Origin: Aphrophora alni
Lineage: Eukaryota; Arthropoda; Insecta; Hemiptera; Aphrophoridae
NCBI GenBank assembly: GCA_963513935.1
Contig: OY740774.1
Coordinates: 83,476,890-83,540,889 of the forward strand
Reading direction: 5' to 3'
DNA length: 64,000 nucleotides
The notes below the pieces were generated by a model. The model saw nothing but the letters and a program-made list of their open reading frames with translations. It did not search any database and was not told the DNA's origin. The first letter of the stretch is position 1. The number at the start of each line of letters is the position of its first letter. Of the stretch, positions 1 to 12,100 are shown one piece after another. The position numbers and the translations under genes were made by a program.

Positions 1-320
1 TGGACTCTATTAAAGTATGTTACACATTGTTTGGTCTTATTTTTTTCTTGTAATGAAGTGTAGAAAAAAAGATTTTCTTTAAAAATATCAAATATAATAA
101 ATGAAAGTTTGATCAAGTGAAACACATGCGGGTGACCTACGACAGGTACCAGCTAGTCCTAATACTCTGCGCTCCTGTGTGTGATGGCGCGTGCGTTAAA
201 ATGAGGCGACCCTTCGTTCACCCACATTCCCTGTTTGATAATAGTATAGTTTCGACGCCATTTGGGCCAATTAATTCATTGTTTGTTGGTTGTATGCGTG
301 GTTTTTCTTTCTTATTACAA
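1..320 (-). repeat. Dispersed repeat family E, copy 1
   Basis: Matches, in reverse, sequence around 7085-7330 and 35280-35545. Shared parts include the GCGGCTGAACGAA block, a stretch with alternate CGC/GTG runs, the TACTGTGCTTCACTT-type segment, and an outer end reading taatagagtcca on the forward copies (here tggactctatta at base 1). No coding potential is visible. The class is unknown; a non-autonomous element is likely. Confidence 0.5.
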
Positions 321-329
321 TCATGACTT

Positions 330-1710
330 GGTCAAATTTCATCGTAGATAAAAATGCAAGGAGTCGAAATAAAATAAATTAACTTGTCTAAAATAGATAT
401 GTTGGAATTTCTGATTCTCTTGAGTTATTAACAATTAAAGCGCTTAGGTCGTGCACGTGACAGAGGGGTAGTTTCAGCGTTTCAGAACCATCTTTAGGCC
501 AACACGGTCAATTTTAATCGCATCAAAACTAGACAAATCGTAATTTTGTCTCTTTCTTTCTTATGGCGGCTGCCCCAAATTTCGATATATCGTAAAAAAA
601 TTAATCGCGATTTAAGACCAAAAATGCGCCAAACTACCAAATTTGATTAAAATCAGTTCACTTGTTTTTATTGTTGAGCACTATAGTGGAACAGCCCTAA
701 GACAGCACTTGTGCCCGGTGCGGGGCGGTAGAGGAAGAGGTGGATTATGTCGGAAAATAACACCGTTCCACAAACATTGAATTTGCATTCGAATCGCCAG
801 CTACCTGAGACTTGCCCTCCTCGCACCCCTTAACGTTTACTCGAGAATAGTAGCCTACAGCGTTTTCACCCGATCTACGAAATACCTTCTTAGACCTGTT
901 CCACTATACATAGCGATCTCAAAACCTACTTTGTTAGAGTATACAACTGGACACTAATGTAAATACAAACAAGCTAAGCTACAGGATGTTTATAGCTAAA
1001 CATAGAACAGAAGTAGAGAGGAACACGTGCCGTGAAGTTAGACCTATATTAATTCTAAATCTAAATGTGGAAGATGTGTGTACATGCACGGCTTGGAAAC
1101 TTAATTAGGGAATTGAGATGCTGGCGCATGCGTACTGTACGTGTTTAGGTGACAATAACAATATGAGGGCATGGGTTTATTGCGCACTGCGCAATTAGTA
1201 TAAACTTGGGGAATCTCCTATGTTGTACGAGTATAATTAATTATGTGATTGATTACGGTGCGATAAGGGCGGCTCCAGGCCGTATTTCCAGGATATCGAG
1301 GAAACATCCGGAAAGCAGGGAATTAAAACAAATTGATGGACACCTTCATGGTACTTACCCAGCCCCATCATACATATTATGTAATAGAAAAAGTTGGTTT
1401 CTTGAGCCTTGTAGGGAATGGTAAATCAAGAAGTTTTACCCAGTGGAATAAGTTTGTTACACAGGTTTTCTAAAATTTGTAATTTATTACATTTCTTAAA
1501 CTACTTTCTTGACAGCCGTTAGACCCTAACGGGGTTCGTATTAAACGTTTTCAATCGTATTTAGGCTTCTTTTGAAAAAAATCCAACTTCTTGTGTATCA
1601 TTTTCCTCAAAATGAAGCTAAAAATTCATCTACCTAATGAAAATTTTTTGGAGGTAGTATATTAGAAATCAAAAAAATGTGCAGTAAACGAAGCCAAATC
1701 GTCACAAAAA

Positions 1711-1754
<44 letters not shown>

Positions 1755-2460
1755 TATACCATATATAAAATTTTAGTACAAGATATACAAACATTTTGTG
1801 ATTTAGTCGTGAATAAAAGAAAAAATATGAATTTCAAAAATTTATATTTGAAAAAAATATTTATGAAAAAGGTAAAAGACGACTTAAAAGTTAATCCTAT
1901 TTTATTCAAAATTCACTAACAGATAAAACCTTAACACAGGTTAACTAACATAACCTAAGAAAGATCATTACCATAATACCCTTTTCTGGGGCGGGGGGGG
2001 TTGAGGTGCAACTCAACAATTTTAAACAGCAACACCCATCTTGTGATATCTCATTTGAAAGGTCTCATTAAGACAAGATACATGATGGAATGCCTCTATC
2101 GAATATTGTAGGCCTTCAAAGTTTAAAACAACGCAATGTAAATGTACAACTGTACAATGGACGATGTATTTTACATGATCTTACAAGCTAGTATGACAAA
2201 GACCTTTTTTTATCTTATCAATAATTGTTATCAGTCTATAAATCCAGACTAATTGCCAGCTTCTGGGAATACTCTATTGGATTTGCAACGCAAAAAAATT
2301 GGATAATTGTTTCCAACATTTTCCTCGTCTTCGTGGGACCTTCTAAGGTGTCACAAGGTGAGTGTAGACATTTAAAATTTTCGATTTACCCTCGCGAAAG
2401 ACGGAGATTAATAAATTGAGCTTGACTTGTGAGATGGTACAATTGATAGAATAAAATAGA
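330..2460. other. Upstream intergenic repeat-derived DNA, no gene seen
   Basis: Holds a piece of dispersed repeat family B near 520-670 (defined by the 'caaaatcagt...tttttgataaaatcg' type of wording), a piece of family D near 1340-1560, and an (AT)n run at 1712-1750. Short open frames here lack family features. Nothing else is recognised. Confidence 0.4.
1712..1750. repeat. (AT)n microsatellite
   Basis: Uninterrupted alternating AT of about 38 bases. The Ile/Tyr-rich open frame on the minus strand here is an artefact of this run. Confidence 0.9.
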
Positions 2461-2483
2461 ATTTCTCACAAATAGTACGTTTA

Positions 2484-2640
2484 TTTATTCAAACGCGTTT
2501 CAACGACAAAGTCGACATCTTCAGTGGTGCATTTCTAAACTATATAAACGGTTCTAAACAATATTGTTTAGATATTGCAGCTCATGCATCACTGAAGATG
2601 GCAACTTTGTCGTTGAAACGCGTTTGAATAAATAAATTTT
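2484..2640. repeat. Inverted pair of hammerhead-like (CTGAAGA...GAAAC) repeats
   Basis: Two arms of about 45 bases face each other. The minus-strand arm is at 2488-2528 and the plus-strand arm at 2588-2630, separated by about 60 bases. Each arm reads CACTGAAGA, a short self-complementary stem, then TTGAAACGCGTTTGAATAAATAAA. The core fits the hammerhead pattern CUGANGA - stem II - GAAA - short stem III - GUU. Similar single copies lie at 31538-31582 (minus) and 40182-40226 (plus). In animals such motifs are known from Penelope-like retroelements. Confidence 0.6.
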
Positions 2641-3804
2641 GTGAGATTTTGTATTCCAAGTTATTCTATCACTGAAGATCAAGTCTCTACGTTTTCCATT
2701 ATAAAATTAGTCACGAGTTGGTGGAATATTTTGATCTCTTAATACAGGGTGAGTTATAACGACGGTGCAATAAAATAAAGACATAAATTTCTCTAAACAT
2801 ATGAACGAAAATAATTCATTTTCTGTCTGTCTTCCAGCTTGTGTTTTTGAAAAAAAAAATTATAATTTTGGAAAAGAATGAGATATTGTATTCAAATTTA
2901 GTAAGTGCTTTTTTTATGTAATCTTTTACTAAAAACAAAGTGTATGTTTTGATATTTTCAAAATGATGTATTTGATTAATCGAGCTTTAAATGACAGAGC
3001 TTAAGGTTCATTTTTTAAAATTATTTCTGAAGCGTAATAATTTTTTACTACATATTTTGAGGAATTACGTATTTGAAGATCAATGGCTGATTTTTTGGTT
3101 TTTTAATCACGAACCGTTATTTTGGAGAATTGGTCACCAATACGATTTATTTGGGTTTATAGAGGCTATTAAATTCATCAAAATAGTTAGAGAAGATTGT
3201 GAGAAAATCGACACACGAAATTCCAAAATTCACTTTTTTGAACTCAGAGAACCTTAATACGGATTTTTGACGCATCATATAACTTTTCTCTATACTATAT
3301 ATAGGTGGGAAACTAAAACACATTGTAATTGACAAATCGGTAGCCTACTTGTAAGTATACGGTAAATTTTTTTGTAAGTTCAAATCTCGAAACATCCTTT
3401 TGCGTCCTGTCATCTGTCTACTTCCATAACAAACAAAAATAACAACTGTAAATTTCATTCGCCCACACTGTAATCCTTTCAAGTTCGGTCAGTCATCCGG
3501 TCTAGACCTCGCCACTACGAAGTCAGTGCTACTGCAACACTCTTACGAGAATCATTGTCTGTGTTTAATAGCTACCTGTGTTGTTATTTTGCTGATTTAT
3601 TAACTTATGTTAGTTTTAAACTGGATAATTTTATATGTCTATTTATTATTCAACATTTGGCCTAACTTAACCTATTCGAGTTTTTGGTAAACAATAATAT
3701 AGTTCAAATCTGTGGTAGCAAGAATCACCACAAATAGATTAGGTTAGGTTATTATATTTGTTCAGGTTATATTTGTGTTCAGGTTAGACATTTTCTGAAC
3801 ACTT

Positions 3805-3808
<4 letters not shown>

Positions 3809-3838
<30 letters not shown>
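3809..3838. repeat. (TA)n microsatellite
   Basis: Alternating TA of about 30 bases following 'ctttaaa'. Confidence 0.85.
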
Positions 3839-3840
<2 letters not shown>

Positions 3841-3857
3841 TTATCAAACTTTAATTC

Positions 3858-4509
3858 AAACTTTAAATGTGGTAGTATAGGTCAAAATATAAAGAAAATA
3901 TTCCTACAAAACATATGTCCGGAAACGCATGTTCTTTGTTTTTGTGTTCTTTTGAAAAATAATATCGAGTCGAAATTTTGTATACACATGTTTTATGCAA
4001 GGTTTTACCGGTATACCAAGAATCGAAACTTTATCTCAGAAATTTTCAAAATGGCGACAGTTTACATCTTTTGTAAAGATAATGGTTTTAGAGAGATAAA
4101 AAATAAAACACAATTAGGATAAAAAGTGGAAGTTACAAAATAAAAAAATGTGTTTTATTTTATTTTTCTTTAAATATGGAATTCCACCAAGAACCTTCGT
4201 TTTCAACAGTAATGAAAAAATAATGGTTTGGCGATATTCAAAATTTCAAACAGTCACCATTTCGAAAATTAATAAAATAAAATTTTGAGTCGATATAGCG
4301 ATAACAATATTAGCATGAGAAATGTGTATACCAAATTTCTACTCGAAATCTTTATCATTTCAAAAGCTATAATATTTTTTTTATCACAAAATGGCCGACA
4401 GAGGGAAAAAGAAGCGTTTCCAAACATATGTTTATATGAACCCATATCTCATTATTTTGAACCATATAACCACCACTTAAAGTTTGGCATATTTTCTGAA
4501 CACTCTGTA
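3858..4509. mobile_element. Foldback MITE-like element (family with AAATGGCG arms)
   Basis: The left arm from about 3858 and the reverse complement of the right arm ending near 4507 align over more than 200 bases, including CATATGT-GGAAACGC, GAGTCGAAA and TTTTCAAAATGGCGAC blocks. The right edge reads cactctg followed by ta, a mariner-like end; the left end is eroded and merges with the (TA)n run. Open frames inside are chance. There is no transposase, so it is non-autonomous. Confidence 0.55.
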
Positions 4510-4628
4510 TTTATAATGTATTCATCAAAGTTGGCACCCACGGTTCATTTTCATTTTTTGATTGACTACTACCAAATCGGTTAGTTGACTTGCACTTTGG
4601 ATTTAATAGGACATTTACATAATTAGTA

Positions 4629-5445
4629 CAGTGAAATAAGACGAAAATGGTGGTGAAAAGTGTTGTATCAATTAAGTGTTTTTTTTTTTCTCTTTTTTCC
4701 CTCTCTTTCGATTTTATGCTTAAAGATGAGACGTTAACTAATTTTGTGAGTTTTTTGTGCATGGCTTCGCGAGAAAAGTGGCAAAAAACGCATTGTTGAC
4801 GTTTTTCGAGTGCATCGCTTCACTATTTATTTAATATCTCCGGCACCAGGGGTCGTGGAAAATTTAAAAAAAAATGGAAAATGGCCATGATGAAATAGAC
4901 TATCGATCCATAAGGTAGGATTACTTAAAAAATTCATCCTAACCCCAAAAAAACCATTTCTTGCACTTTTTTTTTACTTAATTAGCGATATTTAAAGGAA
5001 AAATGGTTGAAATTTTTTCAAAATTTGGGAAAACATGTATTTTTATGTCGGTAACTCATGATATAATTTTTTTTTGAAATTATTTTTCCACTCGCAATCG
5101 GCATTTTTTGGCAAATATTGAAGTGCCCGCCATTTTTGGTAAAAGTATGGTAAAAAAATTCATCAATTTTTTAAGTAATCCTACCTTATGGATCGATAGT
5201 CTATTTCATCATGGTCATTTTCCATTTTTTTTTAATTTTTCCACGACCCCTGGTGCCGGAGATATTAAATAAATAGTGAAGCGATGCACTCGAAAAACGT
5301 CAACAATGCGGTTTTTGCCACTTTTCTCGCGAAGCCATGCACAAAAAAACTCACAAAATTAGTTACCGTCTTATCTTTATGCATAAAATCGAAAAAAACA
5401 AAATGCACTTAATTGATACAACACTTTAAAATTATAATTTCACTG
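4629..5445. mobile_element. Long-arm foldback MITE, TA target duplication
   Basis: Terminal inverted repeats start CAGTGAAAT and are flanked by TA on both sides (4627-4628, 5446-5447). The arms are very long, about 300 bases each, and highly similar, for example the block GACTATCGATCCATAAGGTA and its complement near 5175-5205. The centre is A/T-rich and non-coding. TA duplication and CAGT ends suggest mobilisation by a mariner/Tc1-type transposase. Confidence 0.8.
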
Positions 5446-5466
5446 TACTAAATGTTTGTATAAAAA

Positions 5467-5652
5467 CTAATACACGACGTTTCGAGAGTATAAATCAACT
5501 CTCGTTATCAAGTAAAAAACCTAAAGCATTTTTATTGGGTTATAGATGTAGTTTCTACCATCGTCCTAAGTGTTTTTAACTTTTATGTTCTTGGTTTTTC
5601 ACTTGATAACGATAGTTGATTTATAACTCTCGAAACGCCCGTCGTGTATTAG
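5467..5652. mobile_element. Small inverted-repeat element with stem-CGAAAC arms
   Basis: Outer ends ctaatacacgac and gtcgtgtattag face each other. Each arm of about 55 bases carries CTTGATAACGA, a stem (gag.../...ctc) and CGAAACG. A related single arm lies at 15036-15095. Arms resemble the hammerhead-type wording elsewhere in the window but do not match the strict CUGANGA core. Confidence 0.6.
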
Positions 5653-5892
5653 ATTTTATATATGGTAAATGTCCAATTAAAAGCAACAATCCAATATTAT
5701 CAAATAACTTTTAAAGCAGAAAGTTTCGTTTGTTTTTGAAGATGGCTGTGTGTACTATTTACAACACGTGTACATAGTTTATGTTTGCATTTTGATAGTA
5801 TGTCTGTCTGATTGTGCATTAATTGCTTCTTGTGTTTATAGATAAGAAATGATGTAAACAGTTGTCAGTGTCAAAGTGTAGTGAAGAATACA

Positions 5893-5937
5893 ATGAACCT
5901 GTGCAAGTGTAGTGATAATGTTAAGACGCTAATCTAA
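5893..5937 (+). promoter_or_regulatory. Possible upstream ORF in the transporter 5' leader
   Basis: An ATG at 5893 opens 14 codons in the same frame as the main start and ends in TAA three bases before the main ATG at 5941. If the transcript begins upstream of 5893, ribosomes would have to scan past or reinitiate after this small frame. The transcription start is not known, so the element is conditional. Confidence 0.35.
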
Positions 5938-5940
5938 ACA

Positions 5941-6130
5941 ATGTCTACAATCGATTTCGACGATGTACTGATACATATCGGCGAGAGAGGAAGGTATCAA
6001 ACCATCATATATTATTTGTTATGTATACCTGCCACCATACCTGCAGCTTTTCTTGCCTTCAGTCAGGTCTTTGTGTCTGCCTCGCCGGAACATTGGTGTC
6101 GAATCCCCAGTCTGGAACATCAAGTTTTTG
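5941..6130 (+). CDS. Exon 1 of the SLC22-like transporter (start codon, TM1)
   Basis: Codes residues 1-63 plus the first base of codon 64. It opens with MSTIDFDDVLIHIGERGRYQ, the FDD-x-L-x-x-x-GE-x-G-x-Y-Q pattern typical of insect organic cation transporter N-termini, then TM1 (residues 20-42) and the start of the extracellular loop with Cys53. The start is chosen because it gives the family's usual short N-terminus and has AACA before ATG, a good insect start context. The exon ends at a strong donor (gtaagt at 6131); reading through it gives non-family sequence that runs into a MITE. Intron 1 is about 9.2 kb and interrupts in phase 1. Confidence 0.93.
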
Positions 6131-9100
6131 GTAAGTCAGTCAAACCTGCTGTGGCTTGTTTTGTAAATATAATACAGGATGAGTCAAGAAGTGGTAAAAG
6201 TAAAGAAAAATGTTTTTGTAAACATAGGCCAGAAAACGCAGTTACCCGATTACCCGCCATTTTGTTAGAAAAAATAAGATATGGAGTTCAGAATTCGCAC
6301 ATGCATTTTATGTTACATTTTACAAGGGTTCCAAAAACAAAGATTTCATTTTGTAAATTTTAAAAATGGCGGCTGTTTAAAATGTTTAACGTCAAATATC
6401 TCGAAAACCGTTAACATTACAAAAACTTTTATAGGTCAAAGGATAACCGAGTTATCAACAAAAACTAAAAAAAAAAAATAATAAAAAAATAAATAAATTG
6501 TTAATTGTCTAAAACACCCGAGATAGTTTAAAAACAAAACTATTTCAAGTTCTGTTAATTTATTACCCGAATATTTTTATTTTAGATTATGAATAAATAA
6601 ATCACAGTATTTTAGATTCAGGAATTTGAATTATGATTTTTCCTTTGCGAAAAAATTAAAATGTTAGTTTTTTGCTGATAACTCAACATAACTTTTTCTT
6701 TTTTTAAACTGTTTTGTTTGTCGTTAAAAGCAGTAAATATTTTGTTCCTTGTGAGGTTAACGGTATTTGAAATATTTGATGTTTATTATTTTTAAAAGCC
6801 GCCATTTTGAAAATATACAAAATCAATCGGAACACTTGTAAAGGGTAACATTACAATGCGTGTACCAAATAAGAATTCAAAGTTATAATGTTTTTTGTAG
6901 AAAAAAAACAAAACAAAATGGCGGATAGACGAAAACTAAGCGTAGAGTACATTATTTTACCAGTAGAGCATATTCTGAAGGTTTCTCCTTTTCTTCGATC
7001 TCGCCCTGTATAAGTTTATAAAGCCAGAGTTCTATTTCATAAAAATAAAGCTTATTAAATATGTTATATCTGTAAATTATACTACTGTATTATCAAATTG
7101 GAAATGCGGCTGAACGAAGGGTGGGTACTTCACTCACACAAGCGCAGAGGATTAGGGTGTCCAGTGACCTACCCCCAAGCCACCCGTATGAGCACCTACT
7201 GTGCTTCACTTTATGAAACTTTATTTTATTTTATATTTGAAAATAAAATCTATAATCTAATTTTATTCTACACATAATTACTTGAAAAAGAGACCAAACA
7301 ACGAATATTTTCTGAATTATAAACCCAAAATCAACAATGTTTTAATTTAAATAGTACTAAATATCTATACTTTGTATACTAAATAGGTAAAAAAAGAAGA
7401 TGAAATAATGATCCTAGAGAGTTCGAATACTCTAATGGGGTCAGAGTCGGAATAGAACAAGAGTTGGTTTAGAGAGGCCTGATAGATAGATGAAAGAGCT
7501 AAACAAGATAAAAAAAAGGTGTAGATAGGTCCCTCGGAATTACAAAAATTAAATATTCTACTTCTAACTCAAAATAACTTGTCCCATTTTTTTTCTACTA
7601 AAAACAATTGCATTATAGTTTAACCACAATCTCAAATATTATTGATTAAATTAAAACACTACAAGTTATTAAAGAAATGATATTGTTGTGGCTTCTGTTA
7701 CTGTACTAACATTAGGCCTAGATCTGTTACTGTGTAAGCAAACTGACAAGAGAAGCATGTGTCATTTTATTGTCAAATCCAGCCAATGCGACTCCTCTGA
7801 GAGATAATAAGTATAGTGTTTGTACAAGGCCGTAAGCGATACGACCCGGATCTTAAAGTCGTAAGGGATAAGCGATAATTATCTTATAAGATAGTTATTG
7901 CTAGTACAGGTACAAACAGTGTTGTAGGGGCTAAACAAGTACGTGAACGAGACCTATCGTAAGGTATATGTAGGCTATGTAACACGTTCATTTCCAGAAT
8001 CGTGTGGTGATTCAAAGTGACAAAGGTACAAAGTAAAGCTGCACAGTTATGTTTCTAAATTTATTTCATCAATACAGTTGGAAAATACCAATCGTGTATT
8101 AAACGTGTTTATGGCACTAGCACAGCAAGTTTAGATTCTTATTTAAATAAATATTTTAATCAAAATCGACGCAAATAGTTCATTTTCTCTTTTTGATTAA
8201 CAATTATTTCGGGGTGTGTTCAAGAAGAGGACCACCACTCGTAAACAATTTTATATTGGCATAAATAGAACAGACAGAACAGCTGAAACGCTTTTTTACC
8301 AGGAACAGAAAGAATGTGGAACCAGTAAAGATTTGTTTGATTCCTATTTATGTGAAATTACGTAATGATATCTGTCCGACACTATGTGGAGCCCAATATA
8401 CAATGATGTCCAGAACAATAATGTGTCTATTCTTATGAATAAAGTTTGGTTAAGTTAGGAAACTTTCTGGGTGCCACCTCTTCATGAACAGACCCGACAT
8501 TTTTAGTGACGATTAGTTTTGGTTAGGTTAGGTTAGGTTAGGTTTATTTGTTTTTGGAGAAGTTATTTGGTTAGGTTAGGTTAGGTTAGGTTAGGTTAGA
8601 TTTATTTGTTTTTGGAGAAATTATTTGGTTACGAGTGAGCGGGAAAGTTTGTGCATACAGTAATGCGTGTTTATTATGACTGCTACTCTTAAATTATGAA
8701 TAAACATGAAAAACTTTCCGAGATAATGCCATAACATGTCAAACTTACTTGGTTGTACTGTATAACACTTCAGACAAACCTCATTCCAAAATCACTTTTT
8801 TTTTGTCTCAGGAGACCTGAAAACGGATATATCAACAAAAACTAGATATATCTACAGTTACTACCCACAGTTACGAACATAAAAATATTAATATATCCTT
8901 AATGTAACATAACCTTTAAAATGACATGTCAGCATAATTTTAAGCATTATTATTCGACCACACCTATTCATTGTTCTTATGGAAATAAATCCAATATGCG
9001 GATACAATCCTTATTGTAATTGTGTATTGTATTGTGTATATCGTCGGTTTACTGGAAAAAGTGAGCAAGTGCACTTTTCTCTAAAAATAAGCTTGTAATG

Positions 9101-12100
9101 TAATACTGCTTATTGAGGTGTTAGGAATTGTCTGCTAAAACTGCTTAAGTAAATAATATTATAACTATTATAATAGATCACTTGATTTTATATTGATGAT
9201 TGGAATTTAAACACTCATATGAAAAATAAAAACATGGTTTTCTCAGAATTAACAATTTGCTAGTTGGTCACTTTTTGCAGTAAACCGACGATATAAAGTA
9301 CTGTAATCATGTTAATATGTTAGTGAAGTGTATGCCAACATTCCAGATAAAAAAATAGGTATTTATTGAACGAGTTGAGTTAGCATAACTTTCATAGACT
9401 AAACAAATAATGCTTAAAACCACGTGACTACAGAGCCTCTTTGTCCCAAGTATTCAAGCCTATTTATATCCACCTATTGATGACATCATCAATTTAAGTT
9501 TTATTCATATATTTAATCTGAAATAAATATCTTATTCACTCTTACAGTATCATATACATAAATTTTATTGTTTTTTGTGAAACACAAAATGGAGGATAGA
9601 CAAAAGACTAAGCATTTTCTGACCAATGTTTATACGAACTTTCTTTTTTATTTTTACCAGTAAAACACGTCTTGCAAGTTTTCTCAGTTGTGTTGTGAAT
9701 CACCCTATATTTACTGAGTGTCACACGAAGAGGTTATTTTTGAATTAATATCCCGGACATATGGAACACTCTATAAACTTGACACTTTACAGTTATGTTA
9801 TATAGATATGTAAGAAAAGTATCCTCGAGTTTTATTTTGTTATTGTCAATCAAAATAAAATGGCGGTATAACTAAAAGAATATTTATCTTCTGGATAAAA
9901 CCATTTTCTCCCACAATGCAATTAAAATATGTATTGCTATCTGTTGAATCTTGATGAGCTGTTGTGTGTTAAATGAAACAATTTGATAGTTGTGTTCAAT
10001 CAGTTTATGTTATATCTAATCTCGAAACATTAATTTGTCAATTGAACAAAACGTAAAATGCTATTGCTTTAGAAGCGATAAGGTGTTTTCAAAGAACCCA
10101 CCTCCATCAAAAAAATCAATTCATAAATGGAAAACTTTGCTACTAGAAAAGAAATAGGACCAGTTTCAGACAAATACCATAGATTTTCTAACACAAAAAA
10201 TGAAGAACTTGAATGTGCTACTTTACTGATATCTCCAAACAGGCCTAATTAATTTAGAAAAGTAGTATACGCTAATGGGATACCAAAGTCGTCAGTTCAA
10301 AGATTAGTCAAGAAAAAGAAAATAATTCTTTATACAACATATGTGGTTCACGGACTGCTGGGAGATGACCCACACAGACGAGTGGAATTTTGTTCCAAGA
10401 TAATTGAAAAACTTGACGAAGAAGCCAAGTCTGGGTCGTTATTATAGATATCAGTACAGACATATCAGAAGCACCCCATGTAACTATACCTCCTTCTAAT
10501 AAAGAATTAACAAAATTAAGTATAACCAATTTTACGGAATATGTAAATAAACTCATTTCCGTTGTTAAATATAATTCTAAGTAGGGCTACTTAAAATTAT
10601 GTATTATTTAAATAGCAATGTTTAGTCTGTCACAAAATGGCTTTTTTACTTTTCTGTAATCAAAGGATAAACAAATTACCGACAAAAACTAAAAATACAA
10701 TTTCTTGGCGATTGTCTACAACAATCAAAGTTAGTTCAACACCAACATATTTATGAATTATGTTCATTTATATCTATGGAAACCTCGAAAATATGCTATT
10801 ATTATTTAATAATCAAATCAATTGACAAGTTGACTTTTTATTTTAGCATTAATAATAATGAAAATATGACAAATAACGTACACTGTGACAAAATAAAAAT
10901 TGGGTTTGAGGCACAGCTACTTAAACTGCACCTAACAATTATAAAATAAAGAAATGTACTACTAATTCAGCAAACCATCATTATTACAACATTTAATTTA
11001 TATTTTATTGGTTTCTATGGATACAAATGAACACAATTCAAAATGTGTTGGTGTTAGACTAGTTTTAATTGTTGTAGTAGATATTTCCAAGAAATTGTAT
11101 TTTTAGTTTTTGTCGATAACTTGGTTATCCTTTACATCTACAGAAAAGGTAAAAAAAAGCCATTTTATTTGTCGTTAGGAAAGAAAAATATTTTGTTTCC
11201 TGTGAGTTTTTTTGTAAAGTCGTTAATGATTTTTACTGGCCGCCATTTTGAAAATTAATAAAATAAAGTCATGGTGTTTGGTACATTTGTAAAACATAAC
11301 ATACAAAATACTTATACTAAATTTGAACTCAATATCTTACTATTTCTGCAGTTATAATGTTTTATTTGAAAAAAAACAAAGTGACGGATAGACGGAAAAT
11401 GAAGAGGAATTCGACTATATGTTATTCGACATTTATTATTGCTTTTGATGTATATAAACCGAAAATGAATAAACTGCCCAATCTTTTTCGTTACACCCTG
11501 TATAGATGTAACTTTTAGATGACGTCATAAGAATAAAACTCCAATTAGCTTCACTATAGGTAGAGAAATGATTTAATTATTTTTCGCTTTCCTTGATTTT
11601 TAAAGAATCTCTCGGTTTTTAAAGTAGTCTTTAGTTAGATCCTTCCCTTTCATCTCTCCCATCAAGTCTCACTTGACCAACTCTTGTTCTTTATCGACCC
11701 TGACGACACTATTAGAAGGTTAGGTGTCTTTATTTTATGCGGTGAATTTGGTAACCTTCAAAAATTCGACCTCCATTTTTTGACTGATCATCACGTTTCA
11801 CGACCTCAGTAAACACAAAAAGTAATGGCCGCACCATATCGGCCACAAAAATTAAGATAAGAACATAAAATTTATTATACGAGACTATACCTATGTTCAT
11901 ACATAACCCTATTGACATGCAGAAAAATCTAAAAAAAAAAAGTCAAAATGGCTGTCATTGTAAACAAGTTTTTGTTCATATCTCGTTAGTTATTCAACGT
12001 AAAACACTCTAAATTATATCAAATTTAGCAGAGTTCAATTCTGTATGCAATGGTACCAACACCAGCTCTACGGTGATAAATAGCGGAATTATGGTCAAAA

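Noticed and set aside
1712..1909. Minus-strand open frame rich in Ile/Tyr and Phe/Lys
   Set aside because: It is produced by the (AT)n run and A/T-rich DNA; no domain or codon signal.
8519..8634. True chromosome end
   Set aside because: TTAGG tracts are short, interstitial and followed by a gene in both directions of the assembly.
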